Below are positions 61,813-64,000 of a DNA stretch of 64,000 nucleotides, piece after piece (positions within the stretch are counted from its first letter, which is position 1; every line of letters starts with the position of its first letter). Both the position numbers and the translations under genes were made by a program. Under the pieces are notes generated by a model. That model was not told the DNA's origin. It made no database searches and worked only from the letters and a program-made list of their open reading frames with translations. Source of the stretch: Shimia thalassica (GTDB lineage Bacteria; Pseudomonadota; Alphaproteobacteria; Rhodobacterales; Rhodobacteraceae); assembly GCF_001458215.1 (NCBI RefSeq), contig NZ_CYTW01000003.1:186001-250000 (forward strand), given 5' to 3'.

Positions 61813-63303
61813 TTACAGATCCATCAGAAGGCGACGGGGATCTTCCAGCGCTTCTTTGACGCGCACGAGGAAGGTCACGGCGCCTTTGCCGTCGACGATG
61901 CGGTGATCATACGACAGGGCCAGATACATCATTGGGCGGATTTTGATTTCGCCGTTGATGACCATTGGACGGTCCTGGATCTTGTGCATGCCAAGGATAC
62001 CCGACTGTGGCGGGTTCAGAATTGGCGAGGACATCAGCGAGCCGTAAACACCACCGTTGGAGATGGTGAAGGTGCCGCCCTGCATTTCTGCCATGGACAG
62101 TTTGCCGTCACGGGCGCGGCGGCCTTTTTCGGCGATGGCTTTTTCGATGTCAGCAAAAGACATTTTGTCGGCGTCACGGATGACGGGAACAACCAGACCG
62201 GTTGGCGTGCCTGCAGCGATGCCCATGTGTACATAGTTTTTGTAAACAATGTCTGTGCCGTCGATTTCGGCGTTCACTTCAGGCACTTCTTTCAGAGCAT
62301 GACAGCATGCTTTGGTGAAGAACGACATAAAGCCAAGACGCGCGCCGTGCTTTTTCTCGAACTCGTCTTTGTACTGCTTCCGCAGAGCCATCGTCTCGGT
62401 CATGTCCACCTCGTTATAGGTGGTAAGCATGGCGGCGGTGTTCTGGCTGTCTTTCAGACGCTTGGCGATGGTCTGGCGCAGACGCGTCATTTTCACACGC
62501 TCTTCACGCACGGCATCTTCCGCAGCCGACGGCGCACGTGGCGCAGCGGCAGGGGCCGGAGCAGGTGCGGCGGCCGGCGCCAGAGCAGCTTTGAGCACGT
62601 CTTCTTTCATGATGCGACCGTCGCGACCGGAGCCTTGGACGTTGGCAGCAGAGATGCCTTTTTCGGCCATCAACTTGTTCGCAGAAGGCGCGTTCTCGAC
62701 GTCTTTGCCAGCGGCGGCAGGTGCCGCAGCAGGCGCAGCAGCTGGGGCAGCAACAACTGCACCCGAAGACGAGATCACAGCGAGTTTCGCAGATGCATCG
62801 ACAGTTTCGCCTTCTGGCGCAATGATTTCGGCCAGAACGCCAGCGGCGGGCGAAGGTACTTCGACAGACACTTTGTCGGTTTCCAGCTCACACAGCATTT
62901 CGTCTTGTGCAACGGTGTCGCCGACGGCTTTGAACCATGTCGAAACGGTTGCTTCCGACACAGACTCGCCCAGGCTTGGAACCATGACATCAACGCTGTC
63001 GCCGCCAGCGGCAGGGGCCGCAGCCGGTGCAGGCTCTGCTGCAGGTGCAGAGGCCGCCGCAGCGCCGTCGCCGGCAACAATCGTGGCCAACAGTGCGTCT
63101 ACACCCACAGTTTCGCCTTCAGCGGCAATGATTTCACCCATGACACCGGCAGAAGGTGCAGGCACTTCAACCGTTACCTTGTCGGTTTCCAGCTCGCACA
63201 GCATTTCGTCTGCTGCAACGGCATCGCCGGGCTGTTTGAACCATGTGGCTACTGTGGCTTCGGTGACGCTTTCACCGAGGGTGGGGACTCGAACTTCGCT
63301 CAT
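61813..63303 (-). CDS. odhB: Dihydrolipoyllysine succinyltransferase (E2) with two lipoyl domains
   Basis: 496 residues. Two tandem lipoyl domains (residues 1-77 and 104-180, lipoylated Lys42 and Lys144 in ETDKV) are joined by Ala/Pro-rich linkers. An E3-binding domain lies near 205-240 and the catalytic domain runs from about 270, with the active-site DHRIVDG near the C-terminus. It moves succinyl groups to CoA in the tricarboxylic acid cycle. Many E2o proteins have one lipoyl domain; this has two. It starts 3 bases after the odhA stop. Confidence 0.96.
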   Translation of the reverse strand: MSEVRVPTLGESVTEATVATWFKQPGDAVAADEMLCELETDKVTVEVPAPSAGVMGEIIAAEGETVGVDALLATIVAGDGAAAASAPAAEPAPAAAPAAGGDSVDVMVPSLGESVSEATVSTWFKAVGDTVAQDEMLCELETDKVSVEVPSPAAGVLAEIIAPEGETVDASAKLAVISSSGAVVAAPAAAPAAAPAAAGKDVENAPSANKLMAEKGISAANVQGSGRDGRIMKEDVLKAALAPAAAPAPAPAAAPRAPSAAEDAVREERVKMTRLRQTIAKRLKDSQNTAAMLTTYNEVDMTETMALRKQYKDEFEKKHGARLGFMSFFTKACCHALKEVPEVNAEIDGTDIVYKNYVHMGIAAGTPTGLVVPVIRDADKMSFADIEKAIAEKGRRARDGKLSMAEMQGGTFTISNGGVYGSLMSSPILNPPQSGILGMHKIQDRPMVINGEIKIRPMMYLALSYDHRIVDGKGAVTFLVRVKEALEDPRRLLMDL

Positions 63304-63306
63304 GGG

Positions 63307-64000
63307 TCAGTTTCCTTCCATGCTAAGCGCGGCATTCACCAGCGCCTCTTGTTGTGCTTTGTGTTGGCTGGCCAGACCGGTTGCAGGCGACGCAGAAGCG
63401 GGGCGGCCTGCATATACCGGACGGGTGTGTTTTGCTTTGATGCGGGTCAGGGCCCACTCGATATTGGGTTCGATGAACGACCAGGCACCCTGGTTCTTGG
63501 GCTCTTCCTGACACCAGACCATTTCGGCCCCTTTGAAGCGATCCAGCTCTTTGATGAGCGAATGCGCGGGGAAGGGGTAATACTGTTCGATCCGCAGCAG
63601 ATAGACGTCGTCGATACCACGAGCGTCACGCTCTTCCAGCAGGTCATAGTAGACCTTGCCCGAACACATAACGACACGTTTGATGTCAGAGTCTTTCTTC
63701 AGCTTGGTGTCCGAATGACCTTTTTCTGCATCGTCCCAAAGCACGCGGTGGAAGGACGAACCATTGGTAAAGTCCTCTGCCTCCGAGATGCAAAGCTTGT
63801 GACGCAGAAGCGATTTCGGTGTCATCAGGATCAGCGGCTTCCGGAAGCTGCGGTGGATCTGGCGACGCAGGATGTGGAAGTAGTTTGCAGGCGTTGTACA
63901 GTTTGCAACAATCCAGTTGTCACCACCGCACATCTGCAAGAAGCGTTCCAGACGGGCCGACGAGTGTTCCGGGCCCTGGCCTTCGAAACCATGCGGCAGC
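63307..64000 (-). CDS. odhA: 2-oxoglutarate dehydrogenase E1 component (C-terminal part)
   Basis: The last 230 or so codons; the gene continues beyond the right edge. LPHGFEGQGPEHSSARLERFLQ, CTTPANYFHILRRQ and the terminal region with CQEEPKNQGAW are standard E1o sequence. E1 decarboxylates 2-oxoglutarate with thiamine diphosphate and reductively succinylates the lipoyl groups of OdhB. First visible gene of the odhA-odhB-X-lpdA operon. Confidence 0.97.
   Translation of the reverse strand, partial: LPHGFEGQGPEHSSARLERFLQMCGGDNWIVANCTTPANYFHILRRQIHRSFRKPLILMTPKSLLRHKLCISEAEDFTNGSSFHRVLWDDAEKGHSDTKLKKDSDIKRVVMCSGKVYYDLLEERDARGIDDVYLLRIEQYYPFPAHSLIKELDRFKGAEMVWCQEEPKNQGAWSFIEPNIEWALTRIKAKHTRPVYAGRPASASPATGLASQHKAQQEALVNAALSMEGN

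Noticed and set aside
62420-63511. 363-codon Ala/Ser/Thr-rich plus-strand ORF opposite odhB and odhA
   Set aside because: Low-complexity shadow produced by the Ala/Pro linkers of the lipoyl protein.

Overview
The window looks like chromosomal DNA of a marine alphaproteobacterium of the Roseobacter group (Rhodobacteraceae). This is inferred from gene content and order: a short aa3-oxidase subunit IV, a phaA/phaB pair, odhA-odhB-X-lpdA, ftsE-ftsX-plsC, argH plus a small lipoprotein, lysA followed by a TIGR02302-type protein, and a DmdC-like acyl-CoA dehydrogenase. The species cannot be named from the sequence. Genes are dense, many overlap by ATGA/GTGA/TGATG junctions, and no rRNA, tRNA, CRISPR array, transposase or prophage was seen. 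Most of the window is ordinary core genome.

Layout. 1-3.9 kb (minus): a pyrB operon with a 36-codon membrane ORF, a tail-anchored protein, three small PH-like membrane proteins and, cut by the left edge, a dihydroorotase homologue that has lost its metal ligands. 4.0-6.5 kb (plus): a UDG-family protein, phosphoesterase, LysE-type exporter and MoaB, all overlapping. 6.6-11.5 kb: RND adaptor and pump. 11.5-14.1 kb: DsbD-like, YqgE/AlgH and Sua5 proteins. 14.2-17.4 kb: acyl-CoA dehydrogenase, metallo-hydrolase and a DUF6173-like protein. 17.4-19.2 kb: a cytochrome P450 divergent from a MarR regulator with two matching palindromes between them. 19.3-21.2 kb: oxidase subunit IV, a lipoprotein, AzlCD. 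21.2-24.5 kb: fdhD-mobA-mobB-moeA for molybdenum cofactor. 24.6-28.0 kb: an unknown membrane protein, GreA and ETF-ubiquinone oxidoreductase.

28.1-31.5 kb holds two tandem RTX-type calcium-binding paralogues. 31.7-36.7 kb: TPR protein, IspE, polyprenyl diphosphate synthase, DUF2007, TrmN6-like methyltransferase and DUF465. 36.7-40 kb: DMT exporter, LysR regulator with a perfect 25-bp dyad abutting its start codon, a 52-residue protein and a porin. 40.2-43.3 kb: phaB, phaA and a degenerate EAL protein. 43.4-47.1 kb: Tag, a sterol-desaturase-family enzyme, two unknown proteins and a TlpA-like thioredoxin.

47.2-59.6 kb: argH; an accessory-looking patch of four tiny lipoproteins, a DUF2834 protein, a glycine-zipper lipoprotein, and a TetR regulator facing a membrane protein across two operator-like palindromes; then lysA, a TIGR02302-type protein, a zinc-ribbon protein, ftsE-ftsX-plsC and a PPOX-class flavoprotein. 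59.9-64 kb (minus): the 2-oxoglutarate dehydrogenase operon, with odhA cut by the right edge.

The least explained parts are the membrane-protein set inside the pyr operon, the small lipoprotein cluster with a shared Cys-Gly tail, the two regulator/operator pairs, the LysR dyad, and a 28-bp intergenic repeat present twice.
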